NCBI GenBank assembly: GCA_964394085.1
Contig: CAYMWF010000001.1
Location: 89,888 to 153,887 of the forward strand
Source: CAYMWF01 sp964394085 [NCBI: uncultured Gemmatimonadota bacterium]
GTDB lineage: Bacteria; GCA-2686955; CAYMWF01
Reading direction: 5' to 3'
Length of the DNA: 64,000 nt
Shown: piece after piece, positions 44,239-53,292 of the stretch
Numbering within the stretch: position 1 is the stretch's first letter
Layout of the letters: each line of letters begins with the position of its first letter
Program-made: the position numbers and the translations under genes
Notes under the pieces: model-generated
Seen by the model: the letters and a program-made list of their open reading frames with translations, nothing else
Told to the model about the DNA's origin: nothing
The model's database searches: none

Positions 44239-46506
44239 ATGAATCTCTCGCAGATCCTCGAGTACCTGGACCGCGATCCGGGATTTAAAAGGAATGTAGC
44301 CGCCTGGCGTACCATTCCGTCGCGCGCGGCGAAAACATCGCCGATCCCCGCAGGAATACCGCCCCGGATCATCGAAGCCCTCCGGCGGATGGGCATCCGC
44401 GAACTCTACTGCCACCAGGCCGAAGCGGTATCCGCTTCCCTTTCCGGGCGGAACGTAGTGGTCGTGACCCCGACCGCATCGGGAAAAACCCTCTGCTACA
44501 ACCTTCCGGTATTAACTACCATCCTCGAGAATCCGGAAGCCAGGGCTCTCTATCTTTTCCCGACGAAGGCCCTCGCCCGCGACCAGCTTGTTTCACTTCA
44601 TGAACTCGTCAGGCTGCTCGATGTGCCGCTCAAGACTTTTACCTTCGACGGGGATACCCCCGGCAACATCCGGCGCACGATACGATCCTCCGGCCAGATT
44701 GTGGTGTCCAACCCGGATATGCTTCACACGGGTATCCTTCCGCACCATACCCACTGGATCAAACTGTTCGAAAACCTCAAGTATGTCGTAGTGGACGAGA
44801 TGCACCACTACAGGGGCGTATTCGGCAGTCATATGGCGAATGTGATTCGACGGCTGAAGAGGATCTGCGATTTCTACGGATCATCGCCGCGCTTTTTCTT
44901 TTCGTCGGCAACCATAGCCAATCCGGAGGAGGTTGCGTCTATTCTTCTCGAAGAAGATACCGTCCTTGTCGATAAGAGCGGCGCCCCCGCCGGAGAGCGG
45001 CATTTCATCGTTTACAACCCTCCCGTGGTCAACGCCGAGCTGGGTCTCAGGAAATCGGTGGTGAAGGAGTCGGCCGCGGTGGCGGCCCGTTTCGTGGCCA
45101 ACGGTATCCAGACGATAGTGTTCGCGCGAAGCAGGCTGAACACGGAGGTGATAGCGCGTTATCTTAAAGATACCATGGCGCGCTCGGGCAAGCCGTCGGC
45201 ATGGGTGCGCGGATACCGCGGCGGGTATCTCCCCAGGGAGCGGCAGGCGATCGAGCGGGGGCTCAGGGAAGGTTCCGTCCGCGGAGTCGTGTCCACCAAC
45301 GCCCTCGAGCTCGGCATCGATATAGGCGAGCTGGATGTATCCGTGCTGGCAGGATATCCGGGCACTGTGTCGAGCATGTGGCAGCAGGCCGGAAGAGCCG
45401 GCCGCAGACAGAGCGTCTCCGCTTCGATCATGGTCGCCTCCAGCTCTCCGCTCGACCAGTACCTGGCGGCCCACCCGGACTACCTGCTCGGACTCCCCCC
45501 CGAGCTCAGCGCCCTCGATCCCGATAATCTGGTCATACTCATGAGCCACATCAAGTGCAGTTCCTTCGAGATCCCTTTCGGCGAGGGAGAAGACCGCTTT
45601 CCGGACGGCACCGGAGAGTGCCTGGGTTATCTCGAGGAGCACGAAGTGCTGCACCGTACCGCAGGCAAGTGGTTCTGGAGCGCGGAGTCATATCCTGCCG
45701 GCGATATAAGCCTGCGGACGGCTTCCCCTGAGAATTTCGTGATAATAAACCGGGATGCGGATGACGCCGTGATAGGGGAAGTGGACTTTCCGAGCGCGCC
45801 CATGCTTCTCCACGAAGGCGCGGTTTACATGCACGAGGGAGGTACCTACCAGGTAGAACACCTCGACTGGGAAGGCCAGGTGGCCTATGTCCGGGAGGTT
45901 TCGGTGGATTACTATACGGATGCGAACGTGAAGACGGACATCCGCGTAATCGACGAGTTCAGGTCGGAACCCTTCGGGCGGGGGTGGCGCTCGGAGGGAG
46001 AAGTTTCCGTCACGTTGATCACCCCCATGTATAAAAAAATAAAATTCGATACCCGGGAGAACCTCGGAACCGGGCGGATCACGCTTCCTCCCCAGGAGAT
46101 GCATACGACATCCTTCTGGTACAGTCTAGATCCGCCCGAAAACGCAGGAGATTTCTCCGATATCGGCGGGGGCCTCCGCGGAATCGCCGGGCTTTTTCAA
46201 AATCTCGCGCCGCTTCTGGTAATGTGCGATCCTCGTGATATCCGCGCCGTTTCAATGGTGCGTTCTCCCTTCAACGGTCTGCCGGTAGTCCACATTTACG
46301 ATAACCATCCGGGCGGGGTCGGTTTCACCATGCGTCTTTACCGCCAGTTCCCATCCCTGGTGGAGAGAGCCCTGGAAAGGGTTACAGAGTGTGAATGCCC
46401 TTCCGGCTGTCCTTCCTGCGTCGGACCGGAGCTGATAGTGGGGGATAGGGGGAAGCGGACCGCCCGCGCCCTGCTCGAGTTTATCACCGGCGGCTCGAAT
46501 GAATGA
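44239..46506 (+). CDS. mrfA: MrfA-like DEAD-box helicase with DUF1998 zinc domain
   Basis: A 755-residue superfamily 2 DNA helicase. Walker A is TPTASGKT (77-84), motif II is VVDEMHHY, and the C-terminal lobe has NALELGIDIG and QQAGRAGRR. The C-terminal DUF1998 region has NHPGGVGF and a four-Cys cluster in CECPSGCPSC, as in Bacillus MrfA (YprA), which unwinds DNA in mitomycin-type lesion repair. The next gene, overlapping by 8 bases, is an MrfB-like nuclease, which strongly supports this assignment. The symbol is by homology and synteny. Confidence 0.85.
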   Translation: MNLSQILEYLDRDPGFKRNVAAWRTIPSRAAKTSPIPAGIPPRIIEALRRMGIRELYCHQAEAVSASLSGRNVVVVTPTASGKTLCYNLPVLTTILENPEARALYLFPTKALARDQLVSLHELVRLLDVPLKTFTFDGDTPGNIRRTIRSSGQIVVSNPDMLHTGILPHHTHWIKLFENLKYVVVDEMHHYRGVFGSHMANVIRRLKRICDFYGSSPRFFFSSATIANPEEVASILLEEDTVLVDKSGAPAGERHFIVYNPPVVNAELGLRKSVVKESAAVAARFVANGIQTIVFARSRLNTEVIARYLKDTMARSGKPSAWVRGYRGGYLPRERQAIERGLREGSVRGVVSTNALELGIDIGELDVSVLAGYPGTVSSMWQQAGRAGRRQSVSASIMVASSSPLDQYLAAHPDYLLGLPPELSALDPDNLVILMSHIKCSSFEIPFGEGEDRFPDGTGECLGYLEEHEVLHRTAGKWFWSAESYPAGDISLRTASPENFVIINRDADDAVIGEVDFPSAPMLLHEGAVYMHEGGTYQVEHLDWEGQVAYVREVSVDYYTDANVKTDIRVIDEFRSEPFGRGWRSEGEVSVTLITPMYKKIKFDTRENLGTGRITLPPQEMHTTSFWYSLDPPENAGDFSDIGGGLRGIAGLFQNLAPLLVMCDPRDIRAVSMVRSPFNGLPVVHIYDNHPGGVGFTMRLYRQFPSLVERALERVTECECPSGCPSCVGPELIVGDRGKRTARALLEFITGGSNE

Positions 46507-47800
46507 CAAAAAACTGAGAGAACGTATTGAGCGCCTCGATCCCTTTCTCAAAGCGGACAAAAAGAAGAGGTTGCGCAAAGTGCGTCCCGCTCCCCGGTTA
46601 CCGCTTGCCCTGCCGGGGGTGGAAGGCGAGTTGGTTTCTTCGTCGGAGGGCGCTTGTTTTCACGCCCGCGCCCTGATCGATCCGAAGAATGCCCACGGCA
46701 GGCTGCCGCTTTCAGACAGCTCGGTTTCGCAGCCGAAGGAAGAGCCCGGGAGCGCTTCGGCTGGATTCAGCGGTGCAAAACCTTCGAGCTCCCTCTCTTT
46801 GCTTTTTGACTACACCCCGGAAAGGGTTATTTTTTTCGACACGGAAACCACGGGGCTCTCCCTGGGGGCGGGAACCGTACCTTTTCTGATCGGAATCGCC
46901 TATTTCACATCCGCGGGACTCGAAGTGCACCAGGTTTTCATGCGCGATTACGATGAAGAACGCGCAGCGCTCAGGCTGTTCAGCAACCTGCTGGATGAAG
47001 CGGGAACCGACAGGGATATGCTCGTTTCATTCAACGGGCGGGGATTCGATGCGCATCTTGTGGCGTCCCGGTTCAGGCTATATAAGATGAAGGATCCGCT
47101 TCCTTCATTCGCCCATCTCGATCTGCTCCATCCATCGCGAAGAATATGGCGTCGCTCCCTCGAGTCGTGCTCTCTTCAGACGATAGAGCGATCCGTGCTC
47201 GATTATTCCAGGACGGACGACATAGACGGAGCGCTCATACCATCCGCTTACCATCGTTACCTGCGAACAGGCGTAGTGGCTGATATAGTGCGGGTGATTA
47301 CGCATAACAGAATCGATATGGCCAGCCTCGCGGTTCTCGCCCTGTTCCTCAACGGCCTGTTGACTGAAAGACGCGACTGGACCGCGAATCTGCGCCCTGT
47401 CGAGCTCTTCGGACTGGCGGGGGCCCTGTATTCCCTGGGCCGGTTTCATGGAGTAGAGAGGCTCCTGTCGGGTCTCCCCCCTGTGGAAAACACCGCTTTG
47501 AGATGGGATATTCACAAACTGAGGAGCATGTCTCTCAAGAAACTGGAGCGGCTGGACGAGGCGATGATTTTATGGAAGGAAATGGCGGCTTTCACTACCG
47601 GATTCGACCCGTTTCCTTACGAGGAACTCGCCAAGGCGGAAGAGCACCGGAAGGGAAGGCCGGACAAGGCGCTCGAGGTTGTCGACGGCGCATTCCGCAG
47701 AATCGCGCGAGTTGAACTTCTTGGATACAGGACTTCTTCCGGAACCGTGGAGCGCCTGCGCCACAGGCTCAACCGGTTGAAGAGGAAATGCGAAAGCTGA
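46499..47800 (+). CDS. mrfB: MrfB-like RNase H-fold exonuclease with TPR tail
   Basis: A 433-residue protein with a DnaQ/RNase-H-like nuclease core. FFDTETTGLS supplies Asp114 and Glu116, SFNGRGFDAHLV supplies the second Asp, and ITHNRIDMASL supplies the last acidic residue. The C-terminal third is TPR-like. N-terminal layout (FHARALIDPKNAHGRLPL) matches YprB/MrfB, the partner of the helicase just upstream. Overlapping start and stop codons imply coupled expression. The pair should act in excision repair of DNA damage independently of UvrABC. Confidence 0.82.
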   Translation: MNDKKLRERIERLDPFLKADKKKRLRKVRPAPRLPLALPGVEGELVSSSEGACFHARALIDPKNAHGRLPLSDSSVSQPKEEPGSASAGFSGAKPSSSLSLLFDYTPERVIFFDTETTGLSLGAGTVPFLIGIAYFTSAGLEVHQVFMRDYDEERAALRLFSNLLDEAGTDRDMLVSFNGRGFDAHLVASRFRLYKMKDPLPSFAHLDLLHPSRRIWRRSLESCSLQTIERSVLDYSRTDDIDGALIPSAYHRYLRTGVVADIVRVITHNRIDMASLAVLALFLNGLLTERRDWTANLRPVELFGLAGALYSLGRFHGVERLLSGLPPVENTALRWDIHKLRSMSLKKLERLDEAMILWKEMAAFTTGFDPFPYEELAKAEEHRKGRPDKALEVVDGAFRRIARVELLGYRTSSGTVERLRHRLNRLKRKCES

Positions 47801-47852
47801 CCCGATAACCGGAACCTTCAGGAGCTTGAACCTTTCCTCGTTTGCCGAAGAT

Positions 47853-48236
47853 TCAGATATCGAACACATTACCGAAGAGAGAAATCAACTCCTCGGATGT
47901 AAACGGCTTCGGCAGGGACGCATCGAAACCGTTGTTTTCCGGGTCGGTCATCGCTGGATGACGCACATCACCGCTCATGGCTATCAGCTTGACACCAGGG
48001 AAATAGCTTCGGAGAATCTCTCTGGTTCTGACCATTCCGTACTCGCTCAGCATGCCCAGGTCAAAGAGAATACCTTTTAAATCGGCATTGCCCGAGCTGA
48101 TGATCTTAGCTTCAAGAACGGCTTGTTCGCCAGTTGTACAGGTAACGGTTTCCCACCCATTCTTCGACAGCACGCACTCAAGCAGACGGACCAGGAGCGG
48201 TTCGTCATCAGCAATGATAACCTTTCCGTAACCCAT
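47853..48236 (-). CDS. Single-domain response regulator
   Basis: A 127-residue receiver domain. Asp10-Asp11 form the acidic pocket, Asp59 is the likely phospho-acceptor (LFDLGM), Ser88 replaces the usual Thr/Ser, and Lys110 lies in LPKPFT. There is no output domain and no nearby kinase. GGAGGTGA immediately upstream fixes the ATG near 48236. A longer TTG start would only add an AT-rich, improbable extension. It is convergent with mrfB and unrelated in sequence to the receiver at 41650. Confidence 0.83.
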   Translation of the reverse strand: MGYGKVIIADDEPLLVRLLECVLSKNGWETVTCTTGEQAVLEAKIISSGNADLKGILFDLGMLSEYGMVRTREILRSYFPGVKLIAMSGDVRHPAMTDPENNGFDASLPKPFTSEELISLFGNVFDI

Positions 48237-48312
48237 AATTTTCACCTCCACTTTATAAAGAGGGCAGAAATGGGTCGTTTCTCCGAAAAAAGCGATAAAA
48301 AATTCAATTTTG

Positions 48313-48341
48313 ATTATTATTTTTTGGATGAGCAAAAACAA
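48313..48341 (-). promoter_or_regulatory. Possible promoter of the second receiver gene
   Basis: On the minus strand, TTGTTT (48341-48336) and AATAAT (48318-48313) are 17 bases apart in an AT-rich stretch. TAATAA with a 16-base spacer is an equal alternative. Confidence 0.4.
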
Positions 48342-48487
48342 ACCGAAACCGGGACAACAAACGGGCGAATATTCCGCGAGTGCATGTTGTTGCCATTTAA
48401 GCCGGTTGTATGTATATTTTCGGCCGGGTGAAATGGTGTGTATCTCATCTGTCCACCCTGGATGATTCCGACCGGAGGAGATTACGG

Positions 48488-49408
48488 ATGCCCATCGGCT
48501 CGAAAATAAAAAAAAGTTCCCTGGCGGTGAGAGTTCTGCTGTGGATTGTCGCGATCGCGATTACTGTTTTCGCGGCCGGATATCAGGAAAGCTCGGGCCC
48601 TTCATATCCCGTGGAAGGGCTCCAGAAAGTCGCCGGCGAATCGTTGGAATACTCGTTTCCGGCCAGCCATGGGGGACCGGGAGGCCAGATCGTCGAGATA
48701 CCGGTCGTTCCCGGGATAGAAGGGAAGCTCCAATATAAGCGGCACAAAATGGATGAATCCTGGATTACTCTTCCCATGGAACAGCGGGATGGCAGGTTGT
48801 TCGCCGAGCTGCCCCACCAGCCGCCCGCCGGTAAATTGGATTACAGGGTAAAAATTGCTACCGATGAAGGAGAGGTGACATTACCGCCGGACAGGAACGT
48901 CGTGATCCGTTTCAGGGGAGATGTGCCCGGCTGGATTCTGGTGCTTCATATCTTTTTTATGTTCTTCTCTCTTCTTTTCGGAACCCGCGCCGGATTGGAG
49001 GCGCTGCAGAACAGGGGCAATCCCATCAGATATGCCGTACCCGCGGCGTTCTCCATGTTGCTGGGAGGAATGATACTGGGTCCGATCGTCCAGAAGTACG
49101 CTTTCGGAGCTTTCTGGACCGGGTTCCCTTTCGGTCACGATCTAACCGACAATAAAACGCTGATTTCGATGCTCGGCTGGACCGCTGCGCTTCTTATCGC
49201 GCGCCGCGGGAAATTCGTACGTTCGTCCGTGCTGGCGGCGGTAATCCTTACTTGGGTGATATTTCTTATTCCTCATTCGATGATGGGGTCTGAGCTCGAT
49301 TATTCGACCCTCGACGAAAACCCGCCCGTTGAAGCCGCTGGGGCAATCGAGCACGGCTCCCCCTCACAAAAAGAAAACGGCCCGAAAGAAAATCCTCCGG
49401 GCCGTTAG
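48488..49408 (+). CDS. Membrane protein with periplasmic domain, unknown
   Basis: A 306-residue protein. An N-terminal signal anchor (about residues 14-32) is followed by a beta-rich extracytoplasmic region (about 35-165; Gly/Pro-rich, with KLQYKRHKMDESWITLPM). Four hydrophobic segments follow (about 168-280), and the tail is polar. Conserved-looking intramembrane motifs are FSLLFGTRAGLEAL and FWTGFPFGHDLTDNKT, whose charged residues could bind a cofactor or ion. I recognise no named family. GGAGGA 8 bases upstream supports ATG 48488. Its 3' end overlaps a terminator. Confidence 0.65.
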   Translation: MPIGSKIKKSSLAVRVLLWIVAIAITVFAAGYQESSGPSYPVEGLQKVAGESLEYSFPASHGGPGGQIVEIPVVPGIEGKLQYKRHKMDESWITLPMEQRDGRLFAELPHQPPAGKLDYRVKIATDEGEVTLPPDRNVVIRFRGDVPGWILVLHIFFMFFSLLFGTRAGLEALQNRGNPIRYAVPAAFSMLLGGMILGPIVQKYAFGAFWTGFPFGHDLTDNKTLISMLGWTAALLIARRGKFVRSSVLAAVILTWVIFLIPHSMMGSELDYSTLDENPPVEAAGAIEHGSPSQKENGPKENPPGR

Positions 49409-49416
49409 TTATTTTA
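49376..49416. terminator. Bidirectional terminator between membrane protein and nifJ
   Basis: A perfect 9-bp stem AACGGCCCG / CGGGCCGTT (49376-49384 with 49398-49406) has a 13-base loop. On the minus strand it is followed by TTCTTTTTG, which suits nifJ. On the plus strand AGTTATTTTATCC follows. The stem includes the last codons of the plus-strand gene. Confidence 0.75.
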
Positions 49417-49437
49417 TCCGCAGCAGGACTTACAGAT

Positions 49438-52400
49438 TCAGATGCTGTAATCCATGGCGGCCAGGTGCTCGTAGTATCTCCACCTGACCGCGACTTCACG
49501 TTTCGCCCTTTCGAGCATCTCTTTCGCCTTATCCGGGTCGTTCCTGCGAAGAATTTTGAACCGGTTCTCAGCATAGATATACTCTTCCAGTTCCCGCGAG
49601 GGAGCTTTCGAATCGAGGGTGAGCGGATTTTTACCTTGGGCTGTCATTGAAGGATTGAACCTGTAGAGAGGCCACATCCCCGATTCGACCGCCAGTTTGC
49701 CGTGATCGAACCCCTTCGTCATATCTATTCCGTGGGCGATACAGTGTGAATACGCGATTATGATGGAGGGCCCGTCATACGCTTCAGCTTCCCAGATCGC
49801 CTTGACGGTCTGGTTCCTGTCGGCGCCCATGGAGATGCGCGCAACGTAAACATGACCATAGCTCATGGCGATAAGTCCGAGGTCCTTTTTAAATATCGGT
49901 TTGCCACCCGCGGCGAACTTGGCGACCGCTCCGAGCGGCGTCGCTTTCGAAGCCTGACCTCCGGTGTTCGAGTAGACTTCCGTATCCAGCACCAGCAGGT
50001 TTACGTTTTTATCCTGGGCGATAACGTGATCGAGACCTCCGTATCCGATGTCATACGCCCAGCCGTCACCCCCGAAACCCCACACGGAACGGTTGACAAG
50101 GGCATCCGCCACTTCGAGGAGCTTGCGACATGCGGGTTCGCTGCTCCCACTCAGGATTTCCTTCAGTTCGGTTACGCGATTTCGTTGAGCTTCGATACCC
50201 TCAAGCGTGGACTGATCAGCGGCGGCCAGGCTATCAAACAGTTCTCCACGACCGCTTATGCCGATTTCGTTCATTTCTCTGACACGGGTCAGGAGCTCTT
50301 TCGCGAATACCTGCTGCTTGTCGAGGGAGAGCCTCATGCCGAAAGCGAATTCAGCGGTATCTTCGAACAGGGAGTTGTTCCACGTCGGCCCCCGGCCGTC
50401 ATCCCGCGTGCAGTACGGCGTGGTGGGCAGGTTGCCTCCGTAGATCGAGGAGCATCCGGTCGCATTTCCTATGATCGCCCTGTCGCCGAAAAGCTGGGTG
50501 ACCAGTTTGACATAAGGCGTTTCACCGCATCCGGCGCAGGCTCCCGAATACTCGAACAGCGGCCTGAGCAGCTGGCTGCCCCTGATCGTATTCGGCTTGA
50601 TCAGCTTTCGATCGATCTCGGGAAGCCCGAGGAAGAAGCCGTAATTCACGCTCTCCTGTTCCCTCAGTGGGCTCTGGAGGGTCATATTGATAGCCCTGAT
50701 ATCTGTTTTTGCTCCAGATTCATCTTTCTTGCGGGCGGGACAGACTTCGACGCAAACACCGCATCCGGTACAATCCTCGGGGGCTACCTGGACGGTCCAG
50801 TTCATACCTGCGAAATTCTTCGGTTTGGCGCTTGCGGTTTTGAATGCCGCAGGGGCGTCGGCGAGGAGCGAAGGATCATAGTATTTCACGCGGATCGTTG
50901 CATGAGGACAGACGAATGAACAGGCCGCACACTGGATACAGATATCCGGATCCCAGACCGGAATATCGATTGCGATGTTCCTCTTTTCGTACTGAGTCGT
51001 CGAAAGCGGGAAAGAGCCGTCAACCGGCATTGCGGAAACAGGCACTTCATCGCCGCGTCCAGCTATAATCTCCGCCGTTACTTCCTTTACGAATTCCGGA
51101 GCGCTTTCCGGTACCGGCGGTGTCATCCGGTACTGACTTGTCGCTTCTCCGGGGTAATCTATCTGCTGGATGCTCTCGAGAGCGGTATTGACGGCGTCGA
51201 TGTTCATTTGAACTACTTTTTCACCTTTCGAGCCGTATGTCTCAATCACCGCATTTTTTATGAGCTCGATAGCTTCGGTCTCCGGCAGTATCCCTGAAAT
51301 TTTGAAATATGCCGTCTGCATGATCACATTTATGCGGGATCCCAGGTTCAGATTTTTCGCGATCTTGATAGCGTCTATTACATATACGCGGATTTCTTTT
51401 TCGATGACCTGCTGCTGCACTTCATTCGGGAAGCGGCTCCATGTTTCTTCCGGCCCGTAAGGGCTTGCCGTAAGGAAGGTGGCCCCTCGCCTCGCTTTCT
51501 GAAGCATGCCGTATTTCTCGATGAAGGAGTAATTGTGACAGGCGATGAAATCGGCCGAGCTTACCAGATACGTACTCCTGATCGGGTCGGGACCGAACCG
51601 CAGATGCGAAACCGTTACCGCTCCGGCTTTCTTCGAGTCGTAAACGAAATAGCCCTGGGCATGGTTGTCCGTGGCCTTTCCGATTATCTTTATCGAGTTT
51701 TTGTTCGCCCCAACAGTACCGTCGGCCCCCAGTCCGAAGAACAGCGCCTTGTGGCCGCCGGCATTTTCACTTTCGAATGAAGGGTCGTAGTCGAGACTCG
51801 ACCCGGTCACATCGTCCACTATGCCGACGGTGAAGTGATTCTTCGGCTGGTCGAGACGGATATTGTCGAGAACGGCTTTCGCCATGGCGCCGGTGAATTC
51901 TTTCGAGCTGAGACCGTATCTGCCGCCTGCGATGGTCGGATAACCTCCGGTCGGTTTGAACAGGCCGCGCTCCATAGCTTCGCCTACAGCGGTTCTTACA
52001 TCCCCGTAAAGCGGTTCGCCGACCGCCCCCGGTTCCTTCGTTCGATCCAGAACCGCAATCGATTTGACCGTAGAGGGAAGAACGGAAGCAAAATGTTCTA
52101 CGCTGAAGGGCCGATACAGCCGCACCTTCACCAGTCCGACCTTTTCACCCGAGGCCGACAGCGTATTCACCACTTCATGCATCGTCTCGGCTCCGGAACC
52201 CATCATAATCACTACCCGCTCCGCATCCGGGGCGCCCACGTAATCGAACAGGTTGTATCTGCGGCCGGTGATTCCGGCAAATCTGTCCATCGTCTTCTGC
52301 ACCATACCGGGCGCGGCCATATAAAACGGATTAACGGTTTCGCGGCCCTGGAAATAAACATCGGGATTCTGCGATGAACCCATGATTTTGGGATGATCGG

Positions 52401-53028
52401 GGGACATTGCGCGGTTCCGGACAGCTTCGATCTGTTCATTGCTTATCATCTCGCGCATAATATCCTGGGTGACCTCTTCCACCTTCTGTATTTCGGAGGA
52501 AGTCCGGAACCCGTCGAAGAAGTGAACGAACGGCACCCGGGTTTCGAGGGTCGCGCTATGGGCGATCAGGGCCAGGTCCATCACCTCCTGAACGCTGTTC
52601 GAACACAACAGGGCGAACCCGGTCGAACGGGTCGCCATCACGTCCGAGTGATCGCCGAAAATCGAGAGGGCCTGACAGGCGACTGAGCGGGCGGAGACAT
52701 GGAAAACCACCGGCAGAAGCTCGCCTGCAATTTTGAACATGCTCGGAATCATGAGGAGAAGCCCCTGGGACGCGGTGAAGGTCGAGCAGAGCGCTCCGGA
52801 AACAAGGGCTCCATGGACCGCGGCCACCGCACCGGCTTCAGACTGCATTTCAGTCACCGACGGGATTGTGCCCCAGATATTCGTCTGCCCGTCCGCCGAG
52901 AACTCGTCAGCGATTTCACCCATCTGGGATGAGGGCGTTATCGGGTAGATCGCGATAACTTCACTCACGCCGTGGGCGACCGTGGATGCGGCGGTATTAC
53001 CCTCTATTGTTACCATCTTTCCATTCAT
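49438..53028 (-). CDS. nifJ: Pyruvate:ferredoxin (flavodoxin) oxidoreductase
   Basis: A 1196-residue one-chain enzyme that converts pyruvate and CoA to acetyl-CoA, CO2 and reduced ferredoxin. Domain order is complete: PYR domain (YPITPSSQMGEIAD), the CoA and central domains, a ferredoxin domain with two clusters (CIQCAACSFVCP, CTGCGVCVEVCP), and the TPP domain (CAGCGETPY, GNATGCSSIYGGNLP, DTEVYSNTGGQ). I start at ATG 53028 because AAAGGA lies 7 bases upstream. It has its own promoter and terminator. It indicates anaerobic or low-oxygen metabolism. Confidence 0.96.
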   Translation of the reverse strand: MNGKMVTIEGNTAASTVAHGVSEVIAIYPITPSSQMGEIADEFSADGQTNIWGTIPSVTEMQSEAGAVAAVHGALVSGALCSTFTASQGLLLMIPSMFKIAGELLPVVFHVSARSVACQALSIFGDHSDVMATRSTGFALLCSNSVQEVMDLALIAHSATLETRVPFVHFFDGFRTSSEIQKVEEVTQDIMREMISNEQIEAVRNRAMSPDHPKIMGSSQNPDVYFQGRETVNPFYMAAPGMVQKTMDRFAGITGRRYNLFDYVGAPDAERVVIMMGSGAETMHEVVNTLSASGEKVGLVKVRLYRPFSVEHFASVLPSTVKSIAVLDRTKEPGAVGEPLYGDVRTAVGEAMERGLFKPTGGYPTIAGGRYGLSSKEFTGAMAKAVLDNIRLDQPKNHFTVGIVDDVTGSSLDYDPSFESENAGGHKALFFGLGADGTVGANKNSIKIIGKATDNHAQGYFVYDSKKAGAVTVSHLRFGPDPIRSTYLVSSADFIACHNYSFIEKYGMLQKARRGATFLTASPYGPEETWSRFPNEVQQQVIEKEIRVYVIDAIKIAKNLNLGSRINVIMQTAYFKISGILPETEAIELIKNAVIETYGSKGEKVVQMNIDAVNTALESIQQIDYPGEATSQYRMTPPVPESAPEFVKEVTAEIIAGRGDEVPVSAMPVDGSFPLSTTQYEKRNIAIDIPVWDPDICIQCAACSFVCPHATIRVKYYDPSLLADAPAAFKTASAKPKNFAGMNWTVQVAPEDCTGCGVCVEVCPARKKDESGAKTDIRAINMTLQSPLREQESVNYGFFLGLPEIDRKLIKPNTIRGSQLLRPLFEYSGACAGCGETPYVKLVTQLFGDRAIIGNATGCSSIYGGNLPTTPYCTRDDGRGPTWNNSLFEDTAEFAFGMRLSLDKQQVFAKELLTRVREMNEIGISGRGELFDSLAAADQSTLEGIEAQRNRVTELKEILSGSSEPACRKLLEVADALVNRSVWGFGGDGWAYDIGYGGLDHVIAQDKNVNLLVLDTEVYSNTGGQASKATPLGAVAKFAAGGKPIFKKDLGLIAMSYGHVYVARISMGADRNQTVKAIWEAEAYDGPSIIIAYSHCIAHGIDMTKGFDHGKLAVESGMWPLYRFNPSMTAQGKNPLTLDSKAPSRELEEYIYAENRFKILRRNDPDKAKEMLERAKREVAVRWRYYEHLAAMDYSI

Positions 53029-53081
53029 TTCAGTTCCTTTCAAAGCTGGCATCAGAATTGAACCCCCGGCTGTCGTTACAG

Positions 53082-53110
53082 ATTATATAGTTTCGTTCAA
53101 AGCCTGTCGG
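53082..53110 (-). promoter_or_regulatory. Promoter of nifJ
   Basis: On the minus strand, CCGACA (53110-53105) and a consensus TATAAT (53087-53082) are 17 bases apart, about 55 bases before the start codon. Confidence 0.65.
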
Positions 53111-53204
53111 ACTGCCGTGATTCTTCAGAAAACAAACATTGTAATTTACCAGTAAACGATGCTTAGCGCAACCGAATAAATCCGAAAATTCGTTCGACAG
53201 GCGG

Positions 53205-53233
53205 TTGACGGCGCATATTGCATATTTAATAAT
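53205..53233 (+). promoter_or_regulatory. Promoter of the SUMF1-type lipoprotein gene
   Basis: TTGACG (53205-53210) and AATAAT (53228-53233) are 17 bases apart. Transcription would start near 53240, leaving a leader of about 50 bases with GGAGG before the GTG start. Confidence 0.72.
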
Positions 53234-53292
53234 CGTGGCATGAGCGGAGTAACCGCAATATACTCGAGATTCACCCGGCTGGAGGTCTGTTC

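Noticed and set aside
49852-50919. 355-codon plus-strand frame inside nifJ
   Set aside because: Antisense to conserved nifJ domains. Long antisense frames are common in GC-rich codon usage.
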